The notes under the pieces are model-generated. The model worked only from the letters and a program-made list of their open reading frames with translations. It was not told the DNA's origin and did no database searches. This document shows, piece after piece, positions 49,401 through 60,410 of a stretch of 64,000 nt of DNA; position 1 is the stretch's first letter, and each line of letters opens with the position of its first letter. The DNA is from Avena insularis (Eukaryota; Streptophyta; Magnoliopsida; Poales; Poaceae). The position numbers and the translations under genes are program-made. The DNA is taken from the NCBI GenBank assembly GCA_023614405.1, contig CM042691.1, positions 174,874,927 to 174,938,926 of the forward strand, read 5' to 3'.

Positions 49401-50520
49401 GTCTGGAACGGGCGGTGCTCTGCGCGGCAGAGGCGGCGTTTTCGACGGCGGGCGGTGGCTGTGAGGCACGAGGCGGCAAACGGGGATGTCTGGTGGTCTC
49501 CTGGGTTGATGGTGATCGTGTGTGCACGTGGTGAGGGCGGCGCGCGGTCTGTGGGCACTGGTCGAGGGTCGTGCTCTGGCGCATGCTCTGCATGGTCTCT
49601 GGTGGTCTGGGTGCGGCTTGTGCGCGTGGTCCAGCGCTTGGCAACGCTTGCGGCTGGGACAGGTAGTGGCGGTGGACGGTGGGCTGCCTCCTAGACAAGG
49701 TTGGCACGGCTAGTTCTTCCTCTAGCCTGCTGTCCACAATGGGGTGACAAGGGGGTGCTCGGCTGTTCACCATTGATGGCAATGGCAAGCTCACAAGGGT
49801 GCTAGTCCTTAGTTAAACTTCCTAGATGATCTACTGAGCTGTGTGTAAGCTAACTAGGGAACAAGTTAGGCCAATTTTACTGCACACTATATTGTTTGAT
49901 GTTTGTTTGATTTGTGTCTGCAACCTGTTTGATGAAATGGCCGCATGAACTCAAGTTTTGAATTTTGAAAAGATTTTTGGTGGGTTTGCTAGATTGGTGC
50001 TGGTGAGTCTGCAGATGCTTGGATTTTGAAAGTTGAGCTTGTTTGAGTGGTTTTTGAAAAAGTGGGATCTTCCCATATGATAAAGATTCAATTTTGAATT
50101 GTCATTTAAACTATGCATTTGAAAGTTTCTGGATGATCACAAAGTGGGCCTTGATACTTTGTTATGAGTACATTCAAGGGGTGCAAAGATCCAGAAAAGT
50201 TTCTGTTAGGTTCTGAAAGTTTGAGACAGCCAAAGTAGGCATGGGAGTTAAATTGGCCAAAATGACCATTCATTTCATATATGTGTTTTGATTTACTTGT
50301 CTTTAGGAAAAGTGTGGGAAATGTTTTAGATGATGTTTATTTCACCTAAGAAACATTTTACAAGCAATGAAACAAACAAACAAGGTGGTTTTAAAGGAAT
50401 TCAAAATCCATGCATACACATATGCATGCATTCATGATTTTATTTAGAAAAGTTTTTGTTAACCCTAATTTTGATGATTAGAATTTGATGATCCAAGCTT
50501 AGTATTTTCGGGATGTTACA
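46458..50520 (-). repeat. 3' LTR of element E (4063 bp)
   Basis: On the plus strand it runs from TGTCAACACCC to CGGGATGTTACA. The open frames of about 208 codons in it (48513-49139 plus, 49558-48932 minus) are shortened or broken in the other LTR and are not called as genes. Confidence 0.93.
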
Positions 50521-50534
50521 AACCTTCCCCCCTT
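50521..50534 (-). promoter_or_regulatory. Polypurine tract of element E
   Basis: On the minus strand aaggggggaaggtt abuts the 3' LTR, preceded by cttgggatgagattttgttt, a variant of the motif seen before the 3' LTR of element C. Confidence 0.85.
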
Positions 50535-50579
50535 AAACAAAATCTCATCCCAAGATTTGAAAAAGGACGAAAAGATTAC

Positions 50580-53500
50580 CTAGGATTTGAAGAGATCGGG
50601 AAACTCCGTCCTGATGTGATCTTCGCGCTCCCAGGTAGCTTCCTCTTCTGTGTGGTTGCTCCACTGAATCTTGAGAAACTTGATGCTTCGGGTTCTGGTA
50701 GTTCGAAAATATTCTTCCAAAATGCGGATGGTTACTTCGGGATAGGTCAGGTCATCGTTGATCTCTATGGTCTGGTGGTCGATATTCTTGAACACTTCGG
50801 TCTTCTCATGGACTTCGAGACACTTGCGAAGTAACGAGATATGGAACACATTGTGCACAGCTGACATCTCTTCAGGTAGTTCCAATTGATACGATACTTC
50901 TCCTCGACGGTTCAGAATTTTGAAAGGTCCGATATATCTGGGGGCTAACTTTCCTTTGAGTTGGAAACGCTACATTCCCTTCAATGGCGACACTTTCAGA
51001 TAAACAAAATCTCCTATATTGAAGGCGAGGTCTCGATGTCTCTTGTCGGCATAACTCTTCTGTCGGGATTGGGCGGTCTTGAGGTGCTCACGAATCTTGT
51101 GAACCTTCTCTTATGCTTCTCGGAGGATGTCGGGTCCGAAAATCTGACTCTCTCCTACTTCCGACCAGTTCAAAGGGGTGCGACACTTTCTTCCGTACAT
51201 GAATTCAAATGGGGCCATTTGCAAACTGGCTTGGTAACTATTGTTGTATGAAAATTCTGCAAACGGCATACAGTCTTCCCACTTGGATCCATATTCTAGC
51301 ACACATTCTCTAAGCATATCTTCGAGTATTTGATTTACTCGCTCCGTTTGTCCATCGGTCTGAGGGTGATACGCGGTACTGAAATCTAGGCGGGTTCCTA
51401 TACCTTCTTGGACTTTCTTCCAGAATCTCGAGGTAAACTGAGTTCCTCGATCCGATACTATGTTCTTGGGGACTCCATGCAAACTGACGATTCTAGCGAT
51501 GTACAACTCCGCTAGCTTCGAACTCTGATATGTTGTTTTGACGGGCAAGAAATGGGAGACTTTGGACAATCTGTCCACTATGACCCAAATAGAGTCATTT
51601 CCCCTACTAGGAGTAGGTAGTCCAGTGATAAAGTCCATTCCTACAGAATCCCATTTCCATTCCGGAATTTGCAAAGGTTGCAACAATCCAGCGGGTCTTT
51701 GATGTCCTGCCTTGACTCACTGACATATATCACACTTGGCGATATATCTTCCGATTTCTCTCTTCATCTTATGCCACCAAAATTGCTCTTTCAAATCTTG
51801 ATACATCTTAGTTCCTCCGGGATGGATAGAATAAAGAGTATCATGAGCCTCCTTCAATATAACTTCTTTCAACTCTGAATCTGATGGTACACAAAGGCGT
51901 CCTTTGTTCCACAGAACTCCTTCTTCGTCCTCGGTGAATCCGGGTACTTTGCCTGTACCGATACGACGCTTGATTCCGTCGATACTGGCATTTCCCTTCT
52001 GCGCCTCTTTAATCTGACTGATCAAAGTGGGCTGAAGTTCTATGCTAGCCAAAAATCCTTCACTTACTAATTCCATTCGAAAATCTTCCATCTCCTTGTG
52101 CAAACTTGGTTGCTCCTTCAAAATTATGGAGTTTAAGCGGCACGACAATCTGCTAAGGGCATCGGCTACCACGTTGGCTTTACTAGGGTGATAGTGAATG
52201 TCCAGGTCGTAATCTTTGATTAGCTCAATCCACCTTCTCTGCCTCATATTCAACTCCTTATGAGTGAATATATATTTTACGCTCTTTTGATCTGAATAAC
52301 TCTCACAACGGTTTCCCATTAGGTAATGTCTCCATGTCTTCAGGGATAGAACTACTGCTGCGAGTTCGAGGTCATGGGTTGGATAGTTTTGCTCATGTTG
52401 CTTCAATTGTCGAGATATATAAGATATAACTTTGCCTTCTTGCATTAGCACACATCCGAGACCGATCTTGGATGCGTCACAATACACATCGAAGGGCTTC
52501 GTGATATCCGGCATGATCAAGATTGGGGCTGAAATCAATCTCCTCTTGAGTTCTTGAAAACTCACTTCACATTTGTCGGTCCATTCAAACTTCTTGTCCT
52601 TCTTCAACAATTGTGTCATGGGTCTGGCGATACTCGAGGATCCTTCTACGAATTTGCGGTAATGTCCTGCCAATCCGAGAAAAGCACGAACTTGGGTTTG
52701 AGTGGTTGGGGCTTGCCAATCTTCTACATCTTTCACTTTGGCAGGGTCAACGGCAATTCCTCCGGCTGATACAATGTGACAGAGGAATCCTACCTCCTGT
52801 AACCAGAATTCACATTTGCTAAACTTTGCATACAACTGATTCTCTCTAAGGGTTCCAAGAATGGTCCTTAGGTGTAACTCATGTTCTTCTTCTGATTTGG
52901 AATAAATCAGAATGTCATCGATGAAAACAACGACAAACTTATCCAGGAAGTCCATAAAAATCTTATTCATGAGGTTCATGAAATATGCGGGGGCATTGGT
53001 TAATCCAAAAGACATGACTGTATACTCATACAATCCATATCTGGTGGTAAAGGCAGTCTTTGGAATATCCTCTGCACGAATTTTGAGTTGATGATAGCCA
53101 GTTCTAAGATCAATCTTAGAAAACACCTGGGCACCGGTCAACTGATCAAACAAATATTCTATCTTGGGCAAGGGGTATATGTTCTTGAAGGTGACATCAT
53201 TTAACTTCCAATAATCCGAACACAAACGGTTACCTCCATCTTTCTTGTCCACAAATAAGACAGGTGATCTCCATGGTGACGCACTTGGTTTAATCAATCC
53301 AATTTCTAGCATGGAATCCAGTTGCTTCTTCAGTTCTTCTAGCTCCGACGGGTTCATACTATAGGGTCTCTGGGCTATGGGTCCTGTTCCGGGGATTAGT
53401 TCGATGATAAAATCGATATCCCGATCTGGGGGCATACCGGGCAAAACATCTGGAAATACATCGGGGTATTCACATACTATTCGGACTTGGTCAATGGTAG

Positions 53501-53987
53501 GTTGGGCTATACTCTTATTGCACTTGAATTGGCGAGGTAAGGTTTCAGATATATGCTCGACTGATATTCCAGCGGTACTGGTCATGGTGATGGCTTTCTT
53601 AGCACAGTCAATCAATCTCTTATGTTTGGACATCCAATCCATTCCTAGTACTACTTCCAAACCTTTAGTTCCGAGTACTATTAGATTAGCATAAAAATCT
53701 ATGCCATGGATTCGGATAGGGATGGCTTTGCAAATTTGCCTAGCCTTGGTGGTTGATCCGGGAATTTGCACAATCATCACATGCTTCAATTTGGTTGGTT
53801 GAATTTTACTAGTGCAGGCAAATTCTTCGATGACAAATGAATGCGATGCACCAGAATCAAACAACACTCTTGCAAGTACTGAATTAACAAAAAACATACC
53901 CAGCACGACGTCTGCCGCTTCCTGAGCTTCTTCAACATGCATGATAAAAAGACGGCCATTGCGGTTGAGTGAATTCCCTGGGCAAAT
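50580..53987 (-). pseudogene. pol: pol of element E: protease, RT, RNase H, integrase, chromodomain-like tail; nearly intact
   Basis: A 741-codon open stretch (53942-51717) holds protease ([10 protein letters not shown], Asp codon at 53858-53856), RT with an intact FIDD box (52925-52914), RNase H ([13 protein letters not shown]) and the integrase zinc region ([12 protein letters not shown]). A TGA at 51719-51717 interrupts it. Integrase core continues at 51686-51111 with MDFITG, SDRGTQF and QTERVNQ carrying the catalytic D, D and E. TAA at 51113-51111 and TAG at 50972-50970 follow, then a chromodomain-like tail ([14 protein letters not shown]) ending at the stop at 50580. The break between gag and pol near 53945-53987 is a frame change whose exact base I could not fix. 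A two-frame gag/pol arrangement is an alternative. Confidence 0.92.
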
Positions 53988-55102
53988 CTTCTCCCTAGCT
54001 GGACACGACGCTGCTGCTGAGCTGGGGCATTGGCATTAGGGGCTGTAGCATTCTTCTTGTTGGGGCACTCGTTGGAATAGTGGCCTTTATTTCCACAGTC
54101 ATAATAGGTCACTTGTGACTTGTCCTTGGCTGCGACAGGCACAGCATTGCTTCCACTCCTCGGGGCAGTGTTGTTGTTGGCGGTAGCATTGTTGGTGTTG
54201 AACTTGGGTGGGGCACGGGTGAAATTGCTAGAGTTGCCGGGGTTGTTGTGATTTCCTCCGGGTCTAGGGTTTCCACGGTTGAGGTAGGTCGGACGGGTCA
54301 TAGGGGGTCTGTTGGTTCTTGGGGCAAATCCTGGAGATGGGTTGGGGCGATACTTTGGGGTCTGATGGGTTCCTGGTTGATGCATCATGTGACGCTTGCG
54401 GTTCTCATTGGCTTGGTTGATCTTTCCTTCCATCTGGATAGCAGAGTCGATACGGGCTTCAATATTAGCAAAGGGGATATTGACTAACACCGTCTGCATC
54501 TCGTCATGCAGACCATTCAGGAATCTTTATTTCTTCTTGGCTTCGGTGTCTATCTCGTCCGGGGCATACCTAGCTAATGACAAAAATTTGTCACGATATT
54601 CCACTACAGTCATCCTTCCTTGCTTCAGCTCTCGGAACTCGTCTCTTATTCTCTTGATCAAACCTGATGGCACATGGGTTCTGCTAAACTTGACCTTGAA
54701 TTCCTCCCAGGTCATCATCTGGCCTCCGGTCATTGCGCGAACACTGTTCCACCATGCCCTGGCATCTCCGGCTAGATAATGACTGGCGAACAGGACTTTC
54801 TCGTTGGCTTCCACTTCGGCGACTTCTAAGTTATTTTCCATGGTTTGCAGCCAATCATCGGCATCTAGGGGTTCTTCGGACTTGGTGAAAACGGGTGGGT
54901 TGGTGTTCTGGAAATTCTTGAGCCTAGATCCATGGTTGTCCTGATTTCCGTGGCCTTGGTTGTTGTGGGCTAGCTGGGCTATCTGTTGCAGAGTGGCTAG
55001 GTTGGCTTGATGTTCCGCTCTTTCAGCTTCGCGGTCAGAAGTCAACATTTGCAGAATCTGCAACATCGGATCTGGGGCTGAACCACATCCTCCACGTGGC
55101 AT
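53988..55102 (-). pseudogene. gag: gag of element E, one stop
   Basis: The start at 55102 (MPRGGCGSAPD) directly follows tcaatcttcag, an acceptor-like pyrimidine-rich end. A coiled Q/H/N-rich N-terminus leads to a capsid region (about 54870-54530) with WLQTMENN, ARAWWNSV and FRELKQGR blocks. TAA at 54529-54527 (probably CAA originally) interrupts it, and the same frame continues through a Pro/Asn/Arg-rich linker. The zinc knuckle (54106-54065) reads YYDCGNKGHYSNEC: its first Cys is replaced by Tyr, so metal binding should be weakened or lost. About 370 codons in total. Confidence 0.88.
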
Positions 55103-55332
55103 CTGAAGATTGATATAGATCATGAGAAAAGAGGGAAATTTCTAAGGTTTTGGGTCTTTGAAAAGTTTTAAATGTTTGACTCAGATTTTTCTAGCAACTT
55201 GCTTTTTCATTCATTCATTCACTTGATACAACGCACACCACAGCAAGGAAAAACAGATGGTTTTAAGAACCATTCTGGAATCTACGATATAGTGGGACCG
55301 ACTACTACTCACTATGCTAGTGCTCAGTGCTA
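55103..55332 (-). other. Spacer between pre-gag ORF and gag of element E, intron-like
   Basis: The spacer is 230 bp, AT-rich, ending in a pyrimidine-rich run and cttcag directly before the gag ATG. Position and length match the 241-bp spacer of element A. No donor site was identified. Confidence 0.45.
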
Positions 55333-56116
55333 CTACTCCTTGGAGTCTGTGGCTTCATCATCTTCGATGAAGGCGAAATCATCCTCATCGGTGAAGAAGT
55401 CCATGGCCTGATCCTCCAGAAAATCATCTTCATCGCTGAGATAGGAGTAAGGGTCTCCACGAAGATCCTCTCCGGCATTCTCCCTTTCCTCCAACTGCAT
55501 GTCTCTCTCGTGGATGGTCTCCTCCAGAGATGAGATGTGGTGGAGAAGACGGGCAATAATGCGCTCCTTCTTGTCGAGCTGATGGCGGCGAGACTTGCGA
55601 TCATTTTCTAGCATGGCTATGGTCTGATCCTTCGTCTTGATGATGGCAGACTTGTGGTTGCAATAGTCACGGTAGTTGTCCAACTCCTGCTGACGATCAT
55701 ACATCATGAAGCTAAGCTGGTCCAATTGAGTCTTCAGGTCGGGGTGGTATGGGGCTTCCAGTGGTTGTCCATTTGCATCACGCCTTGGGCAAAACTCAAA
55801 GCGAGTACCCTTGATCTGATTGATGCCTGCCCACACAGACGAGAAAGAGCTTCCTGCATTGCTCTGACAAGTCCATCGAGCCAGTTGTTTTCCCTCAAGG
55901 TAAACTGAATTCCTCCGTAGTGGGAGGTTCAATCTTTCCTCGAAGACTTGCAACAATTAGCCACTGTAGATCTTCTCCTCCTTGATCATTGAGCTGAGCT
56001 CCAAAGAACTCAGGGTGCGGACGCTCCAGAAGTTCCGAAAGCTGATCCAGGTCCCTCTCAAAGATAAGGTCTCCTCCATTCCCAAGTTGGTAAAACTTGT
56101 TGTACTTCATGTCCAT
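55333..56116 (-). pseudogene. Pre-gag ORF of element E, frameshifted
   Basis: This extra frame of about 260 codons starts at 56116 (MDMKYNKFYQL), directly after tttttatag, and ends at 55333. It needs three reading frames: frame 1 to about 55910, a short stretch of another frame (about 55915-55825, containing WLDGLVRAMQEALSRLCG), then the frame ending at 55333. The middle part aligns with the element A protein at spaced positions: TE.I.F.L, then GL...M...L..L.G, then I(K/R)GT.F....RRD..G. The second half is a charged coiled coil followed by an acidic D/E-rich tail (about 55450-55340). No catalytic motif is seen. Function is unknown; conservation of position and architecture with element A argues for a real gene of this lineage. 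Confidence 0.72.
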
Positions 56117-56324
56117 CTATAAAAATAGAGGATGAGTAGATTAGCAGGGTGATCAAGTGTGTCAAAATTTTAAGTATTTTGCAAGAGTTTTTGAGGAACA
56201 TGAATTTTGAGGGAAGAATTAAAGAGATAAGAATGAGAATAAGTTTTTGTAAATATTTGTTTTCTTTGGTTTTGAAACTAAGTTTTTGGTTCAAACGTCC
56301 AGTCTAACTAGGGTCTCCTAAGGA
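56117..56324 (-). other. Leader of element E
   Basis: About 210 AT-rich bases lie between primer site and pre-gag ORF, with no coding sign. The end beside the ATG is T-rich and closes in tatag. Confidence 0.55.
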
Positions 56325-56338
56325 TGGCTCTGATACCA
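56325..56338 (-). promoter_or_regulatory. Primer binding site of element E
   Basis: On the minus strand ttggtatcagagcc lies just inside the 5' LTR end and matches initiator methionine tRNA. Confidence 0.92.
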
Positions 56339-56341
56339 ACT

Positions 56342-59300
56342 TGTCAACACCCGGATTATTCAATCCTAGATGCCTGTTATGCCATACATCGCAATCCTAG
56401 GATTACCATTTTTGCGAGACATAACAGAATTGGATACCATAGTACATCATCCATTACAAACGATACATAAGTTCTTACACAAATAGGGATCTCTTGATCT
56501 AGTTCTTAATAAAACATCAAGCAGCGGAATACGTAATAATAACGGTAGCGTAGGAGAAGCTCCATCTTCGGGGTCACAGGCAATGCTGACGATGGGAGAT
56601 GATTCTAGTTGTTGTAACCTTCCTGGGGTCCATCTTCCAGTTACTCCTCTTCATAGTCTAGCCATGGGAATAGCCAGGGACAAAGCCATGAGTACTCTTT
56701 AAGTACTCGCAAACTAATACTAACAGGTAAGGGGGGTTTTTGGATAATAGGACACTAGGCTCTAGGGTTGTTTTGCAAAAGCTAGATTTATCTCTACTAA
56801 GTTCTAAAGCTAGTCAAAATTTTATAACTCCTAACTGGGATCTTGTAACTCATGTCACAACTCTATTGTGGTCAAGTCAAAGTCTTAATTCATTTCACGG
56901 GTCATTTTGAAAAGTTTGACAGGGGAACAGTATGGCCACTCCAACTGTCCATAACCGCGGACGCGGCTATTCGAATAGTTTCACACTCTGCAGACATTGT
57001 ACACTTTCACCACAACATTCGATACATCCGTCAGGAACATATCTTGAATTCACCATACTCAGTATGCGGATAATCAATCCTAACCTTTCAATTACACGCC
57101 CTAGTATAAGCACCTCTCCTGTGAGTTTGGCCCCCCAACCATGACCAACTGTCATCTTGATGCATCGCAGTGGACAATCTTCACAAGGTAGCCTCAGCTC
57201 AGACCTTGGCCGTGAGGGAACTAATACTAAGGAATATAAGTTTCCATCCAAGCCCTACCCAATATTCGGGTATTGTGGTTGTACGATAAAATTGGAATGG
57301 TATCGCATCCAGACAACCATCAGTTTTATAAAGGGCTAAGGCTCATGCCTCAACATTTTCATCACCAAAATCATCAGGTGTTCGGAAACACATGTCCAAA
57401 ACATTTCAATAGAATGATCCATCATTCCAAGGTTTTCATAACCATTTTTCCACCAAGTATTCCCATCTAAAGTTGATCAAGTTTTATGCTTAGCACTAGA
57501 ATCTACAGGTGGGGTAGTACTGATGAGGGGTGGTAACTAGTGGAGTTTCAACTAAGTACAACCTTATGTCTCAGGCTGATGTCAAGGTTTCTAACTTAGG
57601 CCAAATTTTATGCTCTTTATGCAACCTTCAGCATCTTTCCATTCTCTACCAGTCGCTTAAGTAAACTCTAAGTAAGCTTTGATAAAGAAATAGAATAAGA
57701 AGCTTGCACATAAAACTAGGATTGGTTTATCAAGTGGGTATGATCACATATGCTTAAGGCATATAGTAGTCATAGAACAAGTATGGGTTTGTTGCATCAG
57801 TATGGTATCTTGCAAGTGTTAGCTTGCATAGGTCAACTTGATTAGTAAGGCTTGCATAGGTATAGTATCAGCTTGCATCAATATCAGTATAAGCATGCGT
57901 TGTGCAGAGCAGTGGTTGAAGTTCTCCTCGGCTTCTTCTTCGTAGTATCGTCCTTCCTCCTCGTATCCTTGGTCGGTACTAGCGTCTATGAATAAATACG
58001 AGGTACACAATCACCACACAATACTTAAATACTTGCAATCATCACACACAAGGTTCCTATGGATGATCTAGCATCATCCCTAACATTACAAGGTTAGGGC
58101 TTGATTTAATTCCTTTTATTTTTAGAAAAGTAATTTCTACTTATTGAAAAACTACTTAAGATTTAATATTCTCCAAACCAAACATGGGATCATGTTGACA
58201 CATGTCATCACCACATATTGTAGTCCATAAGAATGTGATTTAAAGTAGTGTCACAATTTAATAAGGTTTTACCCTTTTATTTTTAATTGATTAAAGTGGC
58301 TAGAAATGCTTATGTAGCATTCTTTTATTACTTGGACAATATTTCTGCAAGTAAACCTATATATTTTTATATATTCTGAAAGGTATGGTTAAATGCGAGA
58401 GTTGGAATCAACTCAAAAGCTATTATGGTTTAAATTTGAAAAATGATTGAATGCAGAAAAGCTTCTGCCTTGTTATTTTTACCATGGGTGATCTATAGAT
58501 CCAAATGACTTGAATCCAACGGGCTTGGATTCAGCATTCACAGTCCTTTCCAACAAAATTGGTTTCATTCAATTTGGTGCACTGAATCGATCTGGGTTGA
58601 TTTTTGAAGTTGGGTACAGAAGTGTGTTTGAATTAAAAATAAAAAGGTTTAATTTGAATAACTGGGCTGCGCGGGAAAAGTTACTGGGCCGGCCTGCTAA
58701 GCGCAGCGCTCCCGTGGGCTACTTAAGTGGGTGTCCCTAGTTGTCAGTGACACGGGGCTGGGCGAAGTGGTATGAGGCAACGTGGATCGTTCGATCTAGT
58801 TATAATCTAACGGCTAGGACTCATCGTCGACACGAGACAACACCGGCGAGAACAAAACCTAGCGCGGCCAGTGAGGGGTGCTGGGGGCTCACCGGGCATG
58901 GCGAGGTCGGCGGCGAAGCGGCGAATTTAAGTCGACGACGGCGAATCTCTTGGTACCGGTGGCTTCTCCTGGGGCGGCTCCAATCGCTGGCTTCCTTCTT
59001 CTCCAGAGGCGGCGGGCTCCGATGAAATTCCGGTGGGGTGGTGCTCACCTTGCTCTGAGAACAGTGTGGCACGATCAGTGAGGAGAGGGGAGTGAGATGG
59101 TGTGAAGAAATCATGCGGGGGTGGCCTCTATTTATAGTCGAGCGAGGGGACCGTCGGGGCGCACGGTGAGCTCGTCGGGGGCGATGTTACAAGCGGCTAA
59201 TGGCATGTGCAAGGGTAGGGAACGGTGCGGTGTCTACTGGCGATGCTCAACGACATGGTCTCGAGGCATGGGGCGGTGTGGTTTGGTCTGGAACCGGCGG

Positions 59301-60405
59301 TGCTCTGCGCGGCAGAGGCAGCGTCTTCGACGGTGGGCGGTGGCTGTGAGGCACGGGGTGGCAAACGGGGATGTCTGGTGGTCTCCTGGGTTGATGGTGA
59401 TCATGTGTGCACGCGGTGAGGGCGGCGCGCGGTCTGTGGGCGCTGGTCGAGGGTCGTGCTCTGGCGCATGCTCGGCATGGTCTCTGGTGGTCTGGGCGCG
59501 GCGTGTGCGGGTGGTCCAGGGCTTGCAAACGCTCGCAGCTGGGACATGTAGTGGCGGTGGACGATGGGCTGCCTCCCAGACAAGGTTGGCACGGCTAGTG
59601 CTTCCTCTAGCCTGCTGTCCACAATAGGGTGATAAGGGGGTGCTCGGCTGTTCACCATTGATGGCAATGGCAAGCTCACAGGGGTGCTAGTCCTTAGTTA
59701 AACTTCCTAGATGATCTACTGAGCTGTGTGTGAGCTAACTAGGGAATAAGTTAGGCCAATTTTACTGCACACTATAGTGTTTGATGTTTGTTTGATTTGT
59801 GTCTGCAACCTGTTTGATGATATGGCCGCATGAACTCAAGTTTTGAATTTTGAAAAGATTTTTGGTGGGTTTGCTAGATTGGTGCTGGTGAGTCTACGGA
59901 TGCTTGGATTTTGAAAGTTGAGCTTGTTTGAGTGGTTTTTGAAAAAGTGGGATCTTCCCATATGATAATGATTCAATTTTGAATTGTCATTTAAACTATG
60001 CATTTGAAAGTTTCTGGATGATCACAAAGTGGGCCTTGATACTTTGTTATGAGTAAATTCAAGGGGTGGAAAGATCCAGAAAATTTTTTGTTAGGTTCTA
60101 AAAGTTTGAGACAGCCAAAGTAGGCATGGGAGTTAAATTGGCCAAAATGACCATTCATTTCATATTTGTGTTTTGATTTACTTGTCTTTAGGAAGAGTGT
60201 GGGAAATGTTTTAGATGATGTTTATTTCACCTAAGAAACATTTTACAATCAATGAAACAAACAAACAAGGTGGTTTTAAAGGAATTCAAAATCCATGCAT
60301 ACACATATGCATGAATTCATGATTTTATTTAGAAAAGTTTTTGTTAACCCTAATTTTGATGATTAGAATTTGATGATCCAAGCTTAGTATTTTTGGGATG
60401 TTACC
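56342..60405 (-). repeat. 5' LTR of element E (4064 bp)
   Basis: It matches 46458-50520 with sparse substitutions and small indels. It holds a TATA box at 59126-59137. Confidence 0.93.
59126..59137 (-). promoter_or_regulatory. TATA box of element E promoter
   Basis: On the minus strand ctataaatagag sits in a GC-rich setting. Transcription would start about 25-30 bases further, near 59100, and run toward the primer site. The same box is at 49240-49251 in the 3' LTR. Confidence 0.65.
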
Positions 60406-60410
60406 GGAGG
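60406..60410. repeat. Target-site duplication of element E, right copy
   Basis: ggagg is identical to 46453-46457. Confidence 0.92.

Larger units (their letters stand above)
46458..60405 (-). mobile_element. Element E: Ty3/gypsy chromovirus-like LTR retrotransposon with pre-gag ORF, nested in element B
   Basis: The element is 13.9 kb with LTRs of 4063 and 4064 bp. On the minus strand they start TGTAACATCCC and end GGGTGTTGACA; the outermost base of the 5' LTR is mutated (60405 is c on the plus strand where a is expected). It carries a pre-gag ORF, gag and a full pol with few lesions, making it the best preserved element here. The primer site and the aagggggga-type tract are intact. A perfect ggagg duplication flanks it. 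Confidence 0.94.

Noticed and set aside
48513..49558. Two overlapping 208-codon open frames in an LTR of element E
   Set aside because: GC-rich LTR sequence opens frames on both strands; the other LTR copy (58510-59114) breaks or shortens them, so they are not under coding constraint.
53377..53694. 105-codon plus-strand open frame
   Set aside because: It is the antisense of the protease and RT start of element E.
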